A DNA stretch of 25,568 nucleotides from an uncultured Bacteroidaceae bacterium (lineage in GTDB: Bacteria; Bacteroidota; Bacteroidia; Bacteroidales; Bacteroidaceae): NCBI GenBank assembly GCA_934394435.1, contig CAKRRN010000033.1, positions 1-25,568 of the forward strand, in the 5' to 3' direction. Of the stretch, positions 13,455 through 21,322 are shown in pieces. The position numbers were made by a program, and so were the translations under genes. Below the pieces are notes generated by a model, which worked only from the letters and a program-made list of their open reading frames with translations, was not told the origin of the DNA and did not search any database. Numbering within the stretch: position 1 is the first letter of the stretch; the number at the start of each line of letters is the position of its first letter.

Positions 13455-15452
13455 ATGAGAAAACTGTTTACCACCATGATTGCAGCAGCATGTATGACAG
13501 CCTGCACGCAGAGAGAGAACCCATTCCTTGCAGAATGGGACACACCCTACGGCATCCCACCCTTTCAGGAGATAAGGGTTGACGATTATATTCCTGCCAT
13601 ACAGGCAGGTATTGAGCAGCAGAAAAAAGAGATTGACGCCATTGTGAAAAACACAGATGCACCAACCTTTGACAATACCATCCTGCCTCTGGAACTGTCT
13701 GGAGAAATCCTGCGCAAGGTGTCGGGCGTACTCTACAACGTAAGTGAGACAGACCGCTCTGCTGAGCTTGACAGCGTGATGGAACAGGCCATCCCCCTAA
13801 TGACGGAGCACGAGGACAATCTCTCCTTCAACAAAGGGCTCTATGAGCGCATTCGTAAAATCTACCAGGCTGACCAGAGCTGTCTTACGCGCGAGCAGCA
13901 AATGGTGCTGAAGAAGCGTTACGAGGAGTTTGAGCGCAATGGTGTGGGACTGAGCGAGGACAAACAGGCACGCCTAAAGGAAATCAACTCAGAGATGGCT
14001 GCCAAGACCCAAAAGATAGGCAACAACATCCTGGAGGAGAGCAACGCCTTCAAGAAGCGGTTTGGCATCAGCGTGTCTGACTATCCCAATGCAATGACCA
14101 CCACCACTGACCGCGACAAGCGCAGACAGATGCTGGAGGCATACACCAGCAGGGGCAACAACGGTAATAAGGCTGACAACAAGCAGCTCATCCTGGATGT
14201 GATGCGTCTGCGTATTGAGAAAGCTAAGCTGATGGGTTACAACTGTCCTGCAGCCTATATTCTGGAACCGAAGATGGCGCACGACCCTGCCACCGTGGAC
14301 GCTTTTCTGCAAGGCATCATGACCGACGCCGTAAGGAAGGCCAAGGAAGAAGTGTCGGACATGCAGGCAATGATGAACCAGGACATAAAGAACGGGCAAC
14401 TGCCTGCAGGCAGCAAGATTGAGCCATGGGACTGGTGGTACTACGCAGAGAAGGTACGCAAGGCTAAGTATGATCTGGACGAGAATCTGACCAAGCCTTA
14501 CTTCAAGTTGGACAATGTGGTGAAAGGGGCTTTTCTGGCTGCTAAATGGCTCTACGGCGTGGACATGGAGGAACTGAAAGACGTGCCTTCTTACAATCCT
14601 CAGGAGGTAAAGACCTTCAAGGTGACTGACAACGAGGGTAAGCTACTGGGCATCTTCACCACCGATTGGCTCCCACGTGAAAGCAAACGAGGAGGAGCCT
14701 GGATGAACAACGTTCGCGAGGAGTACATCAACAGTAAGGGTGAGATGGTGCGCCCCATCATCGTAAACGTAGGCAACCTGCAGGAGTACCTCACTATAGA
14801 CGAGGTGCAGACGGTGTTTCATGAGTTTGGACACGCCCTACACGGACTACTTACTCAGTGCACATACCCCAGTGTGAGTGGAACCAACGTGACACGCGAT
14901 TTTGTGGAAATGTTCTCACAGTTCAACGAAAACTGGGCTTTCCAACCCAAGTTGCTGGCTGAATATGCGAAAAACGACAAAGGTGAGGTGATACCAAACG
15001 AACTGGTGGAGAAAATCAACAACTCGCTCAAGTTCAACCAGGGCTTCATGACTACCGAACTCTGTGCAGCCTCCATTCTGGACATGAAATGGCATGAGCT
15101 GGAGAGTGTGGAGGGCATAAACATTGAGGACTTTGAGCGCAAGGTGTGTCAGGAGATGGGACTCATACCCGAAATAGGTCCTCGCTATCGTACCACCTAC
15201 TTCAACCACATCTTCTCCAGCGGTTATAGTGCTGGATATTACGGTTACTTGTGGTCAGAGGTTTTGGATAAGGATGCCTTCTCCATCTTTGAGCAGACGG
15301 GCAATGTGTGGAACGAATCGCTTGCCACCAAGTTTAAACAGACGTTCCTGGAACGAGGTGGCTCAGAGGAACCGATGATACTGTTTGAGCAATTCACAGG
15401 TCGCAAGCCAGATGACACAGCCTTCAAGAAAGGGCGCGGACTGATTGACTGA
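13455..15452 (+). CDS. dcp: M3-family peptidyl-dipeptidase lipoprotein (Dcp-like)
   Basis: A zinc metallopeptidase that removes C-terminal dipeptides from oligopeptides. The HEFGH zinc motif is at 456-460 and the third ligand Glu is at 485 (FVEMFSQFNENW), 25 residues after the second His, the spacing seen in Dcp. The substrate-binding region IGPRYRTTYFNHIFSSGYSAGYYGYLWSEV follows near 575-604. Unlike the cytosolic enterobacterial enzyme, this one starts MRKLFTTMIAAACMTAC, a lipoprotein signal with C17 the likely lipidated residue (C13 is an alternative), so it should sit in the cell envelope. Length, 665 aa, agrees with the family. The ATG at 13455 is fixed by the signal peptide. It would supply peptide nutrients to an amino-acid-using anaerobe; that role is inferred. 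Confidence 0.92.
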   Translation: MRKLFTTMIAAACMTACTQRENPFLAEWDTPYGIPPFQEIRVDDYIPAIQAGIEQQKKEIDAIVKNTDAPTFDNTILPLELSGEILRKVSGVLYNVSETDRSAELDSVMEQAIPLMTEHEDNLSFNKGLYERIRKIYQADQSCLTREQQMVLKKRYEEFERNGVGLSEDKQARLKEINSEMAAKTQKIGNNILEESNAFKKRFGISVSDYPNAMTTTTDRDKRRQMLEAYTSRGNNGNKADNKQLILDVMRLRIEKAKLMGYNCPAAYILEPKMAHDPATVDAFLQGIMTDAVRKAKEEVSDMQAMMNQDIKNGQLPAGSKIEPWDWWYYAEKVRKAKYDLDENLTKPYFKLDNVVKGAFLAAKWLYGVDMEELKDVPSYNPQEVKTFKVTDNEGKLLGIFTTDWLPRESKRGGAWMNNVREEYINSKGEMVRPIIVNVGNLQEYLTIDEVQTVFHEFGHALHGLLTQCTYPSVSGTNVTRDFVEMFSQFNENWAFQPKLLAEYAKNDKGEVIPNELVEKINNSLKFNQGFMTTELCAASILDMKWHELESVEGINIEDFERKVCQEMGLIPEIGPRYRTTYFNHIFSSGYSAGYYGYLWSEVLDKDAFSIFEQTGNVWNESLATKFKQTFLERGGSEEPMILFEQFTGRKPDDTAFKKGRGLID

Positions 15453-15540
15453 CACTCCATAAGTAATAAAAGGATGGATTTTCTGAATTCTGAACTGATA
15501 GGCGATCTGAGGTATTGGAAAAGGTATGAATAAGGGCGTT

Positions 15541-16080
15541 ATGGAGACAGAAAGGATACTGCTACGTCGCTGGCAGGAATCTGACGCTAAGGTCCTTTTC
15601 AAGTATGCCTCAGCCCCTGACGTTGGTCCTCGTGCTGGATGGCCAGCACATAAGTCGGAAGAAGAAAGTTTGGAGGTTATTCGAACGGTCTTTACCAATG
15701 ACACAACATGGGCAATTGTCTTGAAAGAGACAAGCGAACCTATCGGTTGCATGGGTTACTATACCCACGAGACAAGCAATATCCCTATCGGAGAAAACGA
15801 CTGTGAGGTGGGCTACTGGATAGGAAAGCCTTATTGGAACCAGGGAATCTGTACTGAGGCGTTGCTGCTGATGCTTGGCTACTGCACCCAAGTGAAGCGT
15901 TTTGACAATATCTGGGCAGACCATTTCACAGGCAATCCTGCATCGGGAAGAGTGATGGAGAAATGCGGTTTCACCGACACTGGCTTACTGAACAGATGTA
16001 GCCAGCTCGTGGGCGGTGACAAGGATATGGTTAAGGTGTTTATGTATCGTGCAGGTAAGAAGATGGAGACTAAGGGCTGA
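15541..16080 (+). CDS. GNAT-family N-acetyltransferase, RimJ/RimL-like
   Basis: A 179-aa acetyl-CoA-dependent acetyltransferase. It begins METERILLRRWQESDAKVLFKYAS, the usual start of the RimJ/RimL-type branch, and continues with IGCMGYYT, EVGYWIGKPYWNQGICTEAL (acetyl-CoA binding strand and loop) and GNPASGRVMEKCGFTDTGLL. The PDVGPRAGWPAH segment is typical of a widespread Firmicutes/Bacteroidetes subgroup with unknown substrate. An ATG at 15526 would add five residues; AAGG lies a few bases before the ATG at 15541, which matches the family start better. The gene follows the peptidase by about 90 bp and heads a closely spaced plus-strand series to 19692. Confidence 0.85.
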   Translation: METERILLRRWQESDAKVLFKYASAPDVGPRAGWPAHKSEEESLEVIRTVFTNDTTWAIVLKETSEPIGCMGYYTHETSNIPIGENDCEVGYWIGKPYWNQGICTEALLLMLGYCTQVKRFDNIWADHFTGNPASGRVMEKCGFTDTGLLNRCSQLVGGDKDMVKVFMYRAGKKMETKG

Positions 16081-16137
16081 TGAATATGACTTGCCAGACG
16101 CCACAGACCAACAGATTATGAAACTTTTCGGATAAAA

Positions 16138-16680
16138 ATGACTATTTATATTGTAAGACACGGACAAACGGCAGAAAACGCACAGAAAATCTTGCAAGGC
16201 CATCTGCCTGGCATCCTCACCGAGCAAGGCAAGGAACAAGTACGCCAGACGGCAGAGCGTCTTGCCCACGAAGGAGTTCAGTTTAAGTGTGTGGTTTCAA
16301 GTGACCTGAAACGTGCCATGGACTCTGCCCACATCATAGCAGACCGTCTTCACCTTCCTGTCATCCCAATGGAGATGCTCCGCGAGCGTGACTGGGGCAA
16401 CTATACAGGACTGGCTCTACCAGAAGCTATGGACAAGTACAAGATTGGAGGCAAGTGGGTGTTTCCTGACGGTAGCGCAGAGACTGACGAGGGAATCTAT
16501 AGACGTGCAGCACGTGCGTTGCATGAACTGTCAAAGCAATACGCTGACGACACCATCATCATGGTCACTCATGGGCAATTTGCCCGAAACCTCATCGCAT
16601 CCACTCAGGAATGTGACTACCACGATGTTGCGTCATTTGTGAACGCAGAGGTAAGAGTTCTGAACATACAGAAGCAGTAA
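16138..16680 (+). CDS. Histidine phosphatase family protein
   Basis: A 180-aa cytosolic phosphohydrolase of the phosphoglycerate-mutase-like superfamily. The catalytic RHG is at 7-9 (IVRHGQTAEN) with H8 as the phosphoacceptor; other pocket residues are R59 in SSDLKRAMDSA, E82 or E84 in LRERDWGNYTG, and H145 in VTHGQFARN. The lengths and motifs fit the small cobC/GpmB-like phosphatases, whose substrates are often unknown and which cannot be assigned from sequence. The ATG at 16138 directly precedes the first beta strand. It is 57 bp downstream of the acetyltransferase gene and 43 bp upstream of the small winged-helix gene, so cotranscription is likely. Confidence 0.87.
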   Translation: MTIYIVRHGQTAENAQKILQGHLPGILTEQGKEQVRQTAERLAHEGVQFKCVVSSDLKRAMDSAHIIADRLHLPVIPMEMLRERDWGNYTGLALPEAMDKYKIGGKWVFPDGSAETDEGIYRRAARALHELSKQYADDTIIMVTHGQFARNLIASTQECDYHDVASFVNAEVRVLNIQKQ

Positions 16681-16723
16681 GACGAAAAACGGATTGCAAT
16701 CATTTCATCAAACAAATACAAAT

Positions 16724-16903
16724 ATGGAAGCAAAAGACAAAGTATTGGCAACAATGAAAGAGGCAGGACAGCCTCTGAACGCAGGAAAAATCGCAGAGCT
16801 GAGTGGGCTTGACCGCAAGGAGGTTGACTTGGCCATGAAGCAGTTGAAGGCAGAGGGTGCCATTGTCTCTCCCGTGCGTTGCAAGTGGGCTCCTGCAGAG
16901 TGA
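16724..16903 (+). CDS. 59-aa winged-helix-like putative transcriptional regulator
   Basis: A very small protein (MEAKDKVLATMKEAGQPLNA...) resembling a single winged helix: helix 1 (about 3-14), LNAGKIAELSGLDRKEVDLAMKQLKAEG as the helix-turn-helix (about 18-45), then a short hairpin with AIVSPVRCKWAP. It resembles small MarR/ArsR-like DNA-binding proteins found widely in Bacteroidetes and Clostridia, usually annotated only as transcriptional regulators. The frame is open upstream to a TTG at 16694, but the ATG at 16724 starts the conserved part. No other domain fits in this length, so it probably dimerises or acts with a partner. It sits between the phosphatase gene and the MBL-GNAT fusion gene. 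Confidence 0.75.
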   Translation: MEAKDKVLATMKEAGQPLNAGKIAELSGLDRKEVDLAMKQLKAEGAIVSPVRCKWAPAE

Positions 16904-16969
16904 TACGCACGAGGACACACTTTTGTCATGATAGAGAACTGAGAAAATAAGAGCAGAACAGATGATGCA

Positions 16970-18223
16970 ATGATAAATCTGACATACATATTCCATAGTT
17001 GCTTTTCTCTGGAGACAGAGTCTTGCCTTCTTGTCTTTGACTATTGGATGGATCCGTCAAACGTCTTGCCGAATATCCTTATGAGAAACAAGGACAAGCA
17101 CATCTATGTCCTTGTAAGCCATTTTCATACAGACCACTTCAATAAAGAGATATTTGGCTGGAAAAAGCAATACAAGAGCATAACTTATATTCTCTCAAAG
17201 GATATTCTCAAGCATCGTAGAGCAGAAAGAGAAGATGCTGATGTGTGGATGACAAAAGGCTCTATGTGGCAAGATGAAGACATAAAAGTTACAGCCACAG
17301 GAAGCAACGACAGCGGAGTAAGTTGGATTGTGAATATAGATGGTAAATGCATCTTCCATGCTGGAGATTTGTGTAACTGGTATGCTCGTTTCCTCAGCGA
17401 AGAGAAAAGTTCAGCAGAAATTGTCAATCAAGAGTGTGAAAAGATAAATCCACTTGCTGAAGAGAAACGGTTCCTGGGTGAACTGAAGGATATCCGAAAG
17501 CATAGGGACTCTTTCGACCTTGTGATGTTTCCCGTAGATGGGCGTATCGGTAATGGTTACACTCTTGGCGCACGTCAGTTCATCTCTCGCTTTAGGGTTC
17601 ATCTGTTTGTGCCTATGCATTTTTCGATGAGTGGTTTTGAGTCTGCCTGGCGGATGGAGCCTTTCTGTACAGAGAAGGGTATCCTATTCTGGCGCACAGA
17701 CAGGGAAGGGACAGACGTAGCCCTCGAAAACGATTTAATAATACGTCAGACAACCCCAAACGATATTCCACGTCTGCATGAGATATTTGCAATAGCCCGA
17801 ACTTATATGGTGAAGACAAACAACCCCAATCAATGGGCTGCTGACTATCCAAGTGAAGAATTACTGCATGAAGACATAGAGGCAGGTGGTAGCTATGTGG
17901 TAATACATAAAGGTATAATTGTTGCTACTTTTGTTCTTCGCACTGGTATTGACCCTACTTACAACAACATCTACGAGGGCACATGGCTCAACGAACCTCC
18001 CTACTCCACTATCCATCGCATTGCCCGTTCGGGAGAAGTAAAAGGAATACTCCATCTGGTCATGCGTTTTGCTCTGTTGCATTTTGATAATATTCGCATA
18101 GACACTCATGCGGACAATATCGTGATGCAACGTGCCATCCTAAAAGAGGGGTTCCAATATTGTGGCATCATTCGTTGCTGGAACGGTAGCGAAAGGCTTG
18201 CTTATCAATTCACTGGATATTAA
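16970..18223 (+). CDS. Fusion of a metallo-beta-lactamase-fold hydrolase and a GNAT acetyltransferase
   Basis: A 417-aa two-domain protein. Residues 1 to about 245 form an MBL-fold domain with the metal motif SHFHTDHF (H51, H53, D55, H56), HAGD (H130, D133) and PMHF (H217), as in UlaG/RomA-like hydrolases. From about 255 (LIIRQTTPNDIPRLHEIFAIARTYM) to the end is a GNAT domain, including NPNQWAADYPSEELLHEDI, NNIYEGTWLNEPPYSTIHRIARSG and IRIDTHADNIVMQRAILKEGFQYCGII, a type usually seen as a stand-alone acetyltransferase of about 165 aa. The junction, around WRTDREGTDVALEND, is short and in frame with no stop. Both active sites look intact. No function is known to me for the pair; it may modify and then hydrolyse, or detoxify, a small metabolite. 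Neighbours are the winged-helix gene and tcdA. Confidence 0.85.
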   Translation: MINLTYIFHSCFSLETESCLLVFDYWMDPSNVLPNILMRNKDKHIYVLVSHFHTDHFNKEIFGWKKQYKSITYILSKDILKHRRAEREDADVWMTKGSMWQDEDIKVTATGSNDSGVSWIVNIDGKCIFHAGDLCNWYARFLSEEKSSAEIVNQECEKINPLAEEKRFLGELKDIRKHRDSFDLVMFPVDGRIGNGYTLGARQFISRFRVHLFVPMHFSMSGFESAWRMEPFCTEKGILFWRTDREGTDVALENDLIIRQTTPNDIPRLHEIFAIARTYMVKTNNPNQWAADYPSEELLHEDIEAGGSYVVIHKGIIVATFVLRTGIDPTYNNIYEGTWLNEPPYSTIHRIARSGEVKGILHLVMRFALLHFDNIRIDTHADNIVMQRAILKEGFQYCGIIRCWNGSERLAYQFTGY

Positions 18224-18280
18224 AATTACTGGGAGTTTCTGCTCTCGATAATTCTTTTATAATAACATTCATACCAAGAA

Positions 18281-19159
18281 ATGGGAAATAGAATAACGAC
18301 AATGGAGCGAGGAATGCAACGCCGCACGGAATTGCTCCTTGGTAAAGACAACCTTGACAAACTGCAGTCAGCACGTGTACTCATCTTTGGACTTGGAGGT
18401 GTGGGTTCGTGGTGTGCCGAAGCATTGGTACGAAGCGGCATACGTAACGTTACCATCGTAGATAGCGACCGTGTATGCGTGACCAACTGCAATCGTCAGC
18501 TGATGGCAACAAGCAAGACCATAGGACAAGTGAAGGTAGATGCTCTGTGCAAGCGTCTGCTGGAAATCAACCCTGATGCAAACATTACAGCTTACCAGAA
18601 AATCTACGAGGCAAAGACCGCAGATGAGTTCAACATGGAAGAGTATGACTACATCATAGATGCCATTGATTCGCTTAGCGAGAAAGCTGACTTGATACTT
18701 CGTGCCACTTCCCTTCCCAAACATATTATCTTTGTCTCTTCTATGGGCGCTGCACTTCGTCGTGACCCTTTCATGATAAGGAAGGCAGAGTTCTGGAAGA
18801 TAAAAGGTGACCCGTTGGCGCGAGCCCTACGCAATAAATTCAAGAAAAGCAAGACATTTCCCAGCCGCAAGTTCCAATGTGTATACAGTGAAGAACCAAT
18901 GATGAAGAACATGGGCGTGAACAAAGCCTGTGGTACAGGAGGTTGTCTATGTCCGAAGGCAAAACTACTCAGCGGAGAGAGAGGAACAGATACTGCCGTC
19001 TATGATGCGCCTGGAGACCAACGGCTTGTGGAACACGAATGGTGCTCTACTAAAGCACAAATCAACGGTTCGCTTTGCCACATCACAGCCTCCTTCGGCA
19101 TGGCTATGGCTGGAATCGTAATCAATGACATTGTTGACAGACAGGAAAACCAACTATAA
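18281..19159 (+). CDS. tcdA: tRNA threonylcarbamoyladenosine dehydratase (TcdA/CsdL-like)
   Basis: A ThiF/E1-like ATP-dependent enzyme that cyclises t6A at position 37 of ANN-decoding tRNAs to ct6A. The nucleotide-binding FGLGGVGSWCAEALVRSGI is at about 36-54, VDSDRVCVTNCNRQL at 60-74, and YDYIIDAIDSLSEKADLI at 122-139, all typical. KFQCVYSEEP (about 197-206) and the C-terminal ITASFGMAMAGIVIND also match the family. A cysteine cluster (C217, C222, C224, then C255 and C266) sits in the C-terminal half. Starts at 18281, 18302 and 18314 are possible; the last (MQRRTELLLGKD) lies closest to the conserved core. The gene is 57 bp after the MBL-GNAT gene and 20 bp before the flavoprotein gene, so they are probably cotranscribed. 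Confidence 0.88.
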   Translation: MGNRITTMERGMQRRTELLLGKDNLDKLQSARVLIFGLGGVGSWCAEALVRSGIRNVTIVDSDRVCVTNCNRQLMATSKTIGQVKVDALCKRLLEINPDANITAYQKIYEAKTADEFNMEEYDYIIDAIDSLSEKADLILRATSLPKHIIFVSSMGAALRRDPFMIRKAEFWKIKGDPLARALRNKFKKSKTFPSRKFQCVYSEEPMMKNMGVNKACGTGGCLCPKAKLLSGERGTDTAVYDAPGDQRLVEHEWCSTKAQINGSLCHITASFGMAMAGIVINDIVDRQENQL

Positions 19160-19179
19160 AGGCAATTTGTGGGTCTTTT

Positions 19180-19692
19180 ATGAGAAAAAAGTCAAGAGAA
19201 ATGGACAGCCAATGGGCATTGGAGGTAATGCACAAGGCTCCCTATATCACCGTCAGTTTTATTGACGCAGAGGGCAAAGCGTATGGCTTGCCACTCTCAC
19301 TTGCATCTGATGACGATGTCAACTGGTATTTTCATGGTGCCTTGGAAGGTAAGAAACTGGAGTCTGTCAAAGCCCACCCCGAAGTGTGTCTCTCTGCGGT
19401 TACCCGTTGTATGCCTACCATAGGACCCAAAGACGGAAGCTTTACCCTGCAATACAAATCTGCCATTGCATACGGAAAGGCAGAAATCGTGACCGACGAT
19501 GCAGAAAAGATTCATGCCCTACGGTTAATCTGTCAGCGTTTTCTACCCCAGCATATGGATGCCTTCGATCAGAGTATTGCCCGTTCTTTAGGGCGTACTG
19601 CAGTCATAAGGATAACACTCTCTACTCCCCCGACAGGCAAACGTAAGCAATACGACAACAACGGTGAGGAAATGAAATATGGTGCTATGTAA
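19180..19692 (+). CDS. Pyridoxamine 5'-phosphate oxidase-fold flavoprotein (Nim-like)
   Basis: A 170-aa protein of the FMN-binding split-barrel superfamily. It starts MRKKSREMDSQWALEVMHKAPYITVSFIDAEGKAYGLPLSLA, like the branch that includes NimA-type nitroimidazole reductases, and continues with WYFHGALEGKKLESVKAHPEVCLSAV, the usual FMN-contact strand pair (FHgA.eGKKle). SAIAYGKAEIVTDDAEKIHALRLICQRFLP follows. Nim relatives use FMN to reduce nitro groups or short substrates, but membership in the superfamily does not itself show drug resistance. The ATG at 19180 is 20 bp after tcdA. It is the last gene of the plus-strand series and is followed directly by the palindrome array. Confidence 0.82.
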   Translation: MRKKSREMDSQWALEVMHKAPYITVSFIDAEGKAYGLPLSLASDDDVNWYFHGALEGKKLESVKAHPEVCLSAVTRCMPTIGPKDGSFTLQYKSAIAYGKAEIVTDDAEKIHALRLICQRFLPQHMDAFDQSIARSLGRTAVIRITLSTPPTGKRKQYDNNGEEMKYGAM

Positions 19693-19729
19693 AAAAAAAC
19701 ATAAGTCAGCCAAGCCATAAGACTTCTCA

Positions 19730-19834
19730 AAGTATCTTAGGATACTTCGTCAAGTATCTTAGGATACTTTGCCAAGTATCTTAGGATACTTTGAGAAGTA
19801 TCTTAGGATGCTTTGAGAAGTATCTTAGGATGCT
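19730..19834. repeat. Five tandem 18-bp palindromes at an exact 22-bp period
   Basis: AAGTATCTTAGGATACTT starts at 19730, 19752 and 19774. Variants with GATGCTT in the right arm start at 19796 and 19818 (the last lacks its final T's). Each unit has 7-bp inverted arms around TTAG, with 4-base linkers (CGTC, TGCC, TGAG, TGAG). The period is two helical turns, so all units face the same way on B-DNA. The A-to-G change keeps a U-G pair in a plus-strand RNA. The array follows the flavoprotein gene by 37 bp and contains no reading frame. It is not a CRISPR, as the spacers are too short. Confidence 0.9.
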
Positions 19835-19839
19835 CGAAA

Positions 19840-19858
19840 AAAGATAATAATTATCTTT
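19840..19858. repeat. A+T-rich 9-bp inverted repeat
   Basis: AAAGATAAT (19840-19848) and ATTATCTTT (19850-19858) are perfect inverted arms around a single A, 5 bp after the palindrome array. On the plus strand it is followed by TGATTTTTT, so the transcript from the flavoprotein gene could end here. It could equally be an operator. Confidence 0.5.
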
Positions 19859-19862
19859 GATT

Positions 19863-19880
19863 TTTTCCCAACTGGGAAAA
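19863..19880. terminator. Perfect 8-bp inverted repeat, possible bidirectional terminator
   Basis: TTTTCCCA (19863-19870) and TGGGAAAA (19873-19880) surround AC; with a four-base loop the stem is TTTTCCC/GGGAAAA. On the minus strand the stem is followed by a run of A/T. It lies between the plus-strand flavoprotein gene and the minus-strand purT gene, where a shared terminator is expected. Confidence 0.45.
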
Positions 19881-19905
19881 TCACAGACTCCTAATAAAAT
19901 TCAAA

Positions 19906-19921
19906 TCGGTCATTAGACCGA
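19906..19921. terminator. 6-bp inverted repeat between the flavoprotein and purT genes
   Basis: TCGGTC (19906-19911) and GACCGA (19916-19921) flank ATTA, a compact hairpin that could help end purT transcription or be an operator. The rest of the spacer, 19922-20116, holds no gene I can support; a reading frame from 19967 runs on antisense over purT and is not accepted. Confidence 0.4.
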
Positions 19922-20116
19922 AACAAAGAGCTCGCTCCTACTGATGAATAGTTCTTTCCAATCCCTATGAGCCTTTCTTTCGGCATCTTGTTTGCAGCTT
20001 TGTTCTACATAGCCCCCTATGCCTTCGACACGTCTGAAAACAAACTACTCGGAATAAAGACTCATAAGAATCGGAATCAAATGACTGGTTTAGGTTTACT
20101 TACTCTTTCTGCTGAC

Positions 20117-21283
20117 TTATCTTACGCTGACCCTGGCTGCCAGTGCCTTGCACTTTTCACGCAACTCCTCCTGAGAAGCGTCTTTATCATCCCAGCATAC
20201 TACCACTCCCATACGACGTCCAACATGCGCCTCTGGCTTACCGAAGATACGCAAGTATGTACGTGGCGATGCGCAAACGTCCTTCATGCCTTCATACTGA
20301 GGAGCTGTGCTTTCTATTTCCGACAGTATCACAGCAGAAGCTCCCTGACGCTCCATAGATATCTCTGGAATAGGCAATCCCAACACCGCACGACAATGCA
20401 ACTCAAACTCTGTCAGATTTTGTGTTCCAGCCATGGTCACCATACCTGTGTCGTGTGGTCTTGGACTCAGTTCGCTAAAGATAACTCCACGACTTTCGCT
20501 AACAAAAAACTCTACTCCCCAGAGTCCAGCGCCCGTTAGCGCTTTTGTTACCATACCTGCCATACGCTGAGCCTCTTCCAGATGCTCCTGCTTCATCTTT
20601 CTTGGTTGGAAGCTCTCGCGATAATCTCCTCCCTTCTGAACATGTCCGATAGGAGGACAAAAGAGTGTAGGACCCTCTTTCTGGGTTACCGTCAGAAGAG
20701 TGATTTCATAGTCAAACGGTATGAATTCTTCTACAATGACCTCCATAATGTCACCTCTACACCCTTCGCATGCACAATGCCATGCTTTCTCCAGTCCGTC
20801 GGCGGAGTCCACCTTGCTTTGACCGTGACCGCTACTGCTCATCAGAGGTTTGATGATGCACGGAAAGCCTATCTGCTCTGCGGCATCCACCAGTTCCGTA
20901 TAAGTCTTGGCGTATCTGTAATGGGCAGTTCTTAGACCTAATTCTGTGTGTGCCAATTCTCTTATCTCCTTACGGTTCATCGTGAAGTTCACAGCGCGTG
21001 CACTGGGTACCACCTGTATGCCCTGCTTTTCACAGTCATACAGACGCTCCGTACGTATAGCCTCTATCTCAGGAACGATGATATCCGGACGAACTTCTTC
21101 CACCACCTGCATCAGTTCCTCACCGTCAAGCATATTGAACACCCTGCTCTCGTCTGCCACCTGCATGGCAGGAGCATGCTCATACTTATCACACGCCACC
21201 ACATATTGTCCAAGACGCTTACAGGCGATGACAAACTCCTTACCCAGCTCACCAGAACCCAAAAGAAGAATTTTCTTTACCAT
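20117..21283 (-). CDS. purT: Formate-dependent phosphoribosylglycinamide formyltransferase PurT
   Basis: Converts GAR to FGAR using formate and ATP in de novo purine synthesis, replacing the folate-dependent PurN step. It is a 388-aa ATP-grasp protein with N-terminal ILLLGSGELGKEFVIACKRLG, VPEIEAIRTERLYDCE, the ATP-grasp core CIIKPLMSSSGHGQSKV, EEFIPFDYEITLLTV, and the metal-binding GLWGVEFFVSESRGVIFSELSPRPHDTGMVTM, followed by ELHCRAVLGLPIP. All are standard PurT signatures. A strong Shine-Dalgarno, GGAGGAG, lies 7 nt before the ATG at 21283, which is unusual for Bacteroidetes and fixes the start. It follows rarA by only 39 bp on the same strand, so it is likely cotranscribed with it. Confidence 0.95.
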   Translation of the reverse strand: MVKKILLLGSGELGKEFVIACKRLGQYVVACDKYEHAPAMQVADESRVFNMLDGEELMQVVEEVRPDIIVPEIEAIRTERLYDCEKQGIQVVPSARAVNFTMNRKEIRELAHTELGLRTAHYRYAKTYTELVDAAEQIGFPCIIKPLMSSSGHGQSKVDSADGLEKAWHCACEGCRGDIMEVIVEEFIPFDYEITLLTVTQKEGPTLFCPPIGHVQKGGDYRESFQPRKMKQEHLEEAQRMAGMVTKALTGAGLWGVEFFVSESRGVIFSELSPRPHDTGMVTMAGTQNLTEFELHCRAVLGLPIPEISMERQGASAVILSEIESTAPQYEGMKDVCASPRTYLRIFGKPEAHVGRRMGVVVCWDDKDASQEELREKCKALAARVSVR

Positions 21284-21322
21284 ACCATATCTCCTCCTAT
21301 ATATAATATATAATGTATATTC

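Noticed and set aside
16694..16723. TTG start extending the 59-aa winged-helix gene
   Set aside because: The ten extra residues are Gln/Thr/Asn-rich and lie outside the conserved start; the ATG at 16724 is adequate.
19730..19834. Short CRISPR array
   Set aside because: The repeats are 18 bp with 4-bp spacers, three of which are near-identical, and no cas gene is present. This is a tandem palindrome, not a CRISPR.
19967..20539. 190-codon plus-strand reading frame with a hydrophobic start
   Set aside because: Most of it runs antisense through purT, which is unmistakable. The part before purT is too short and has no family resemblance.
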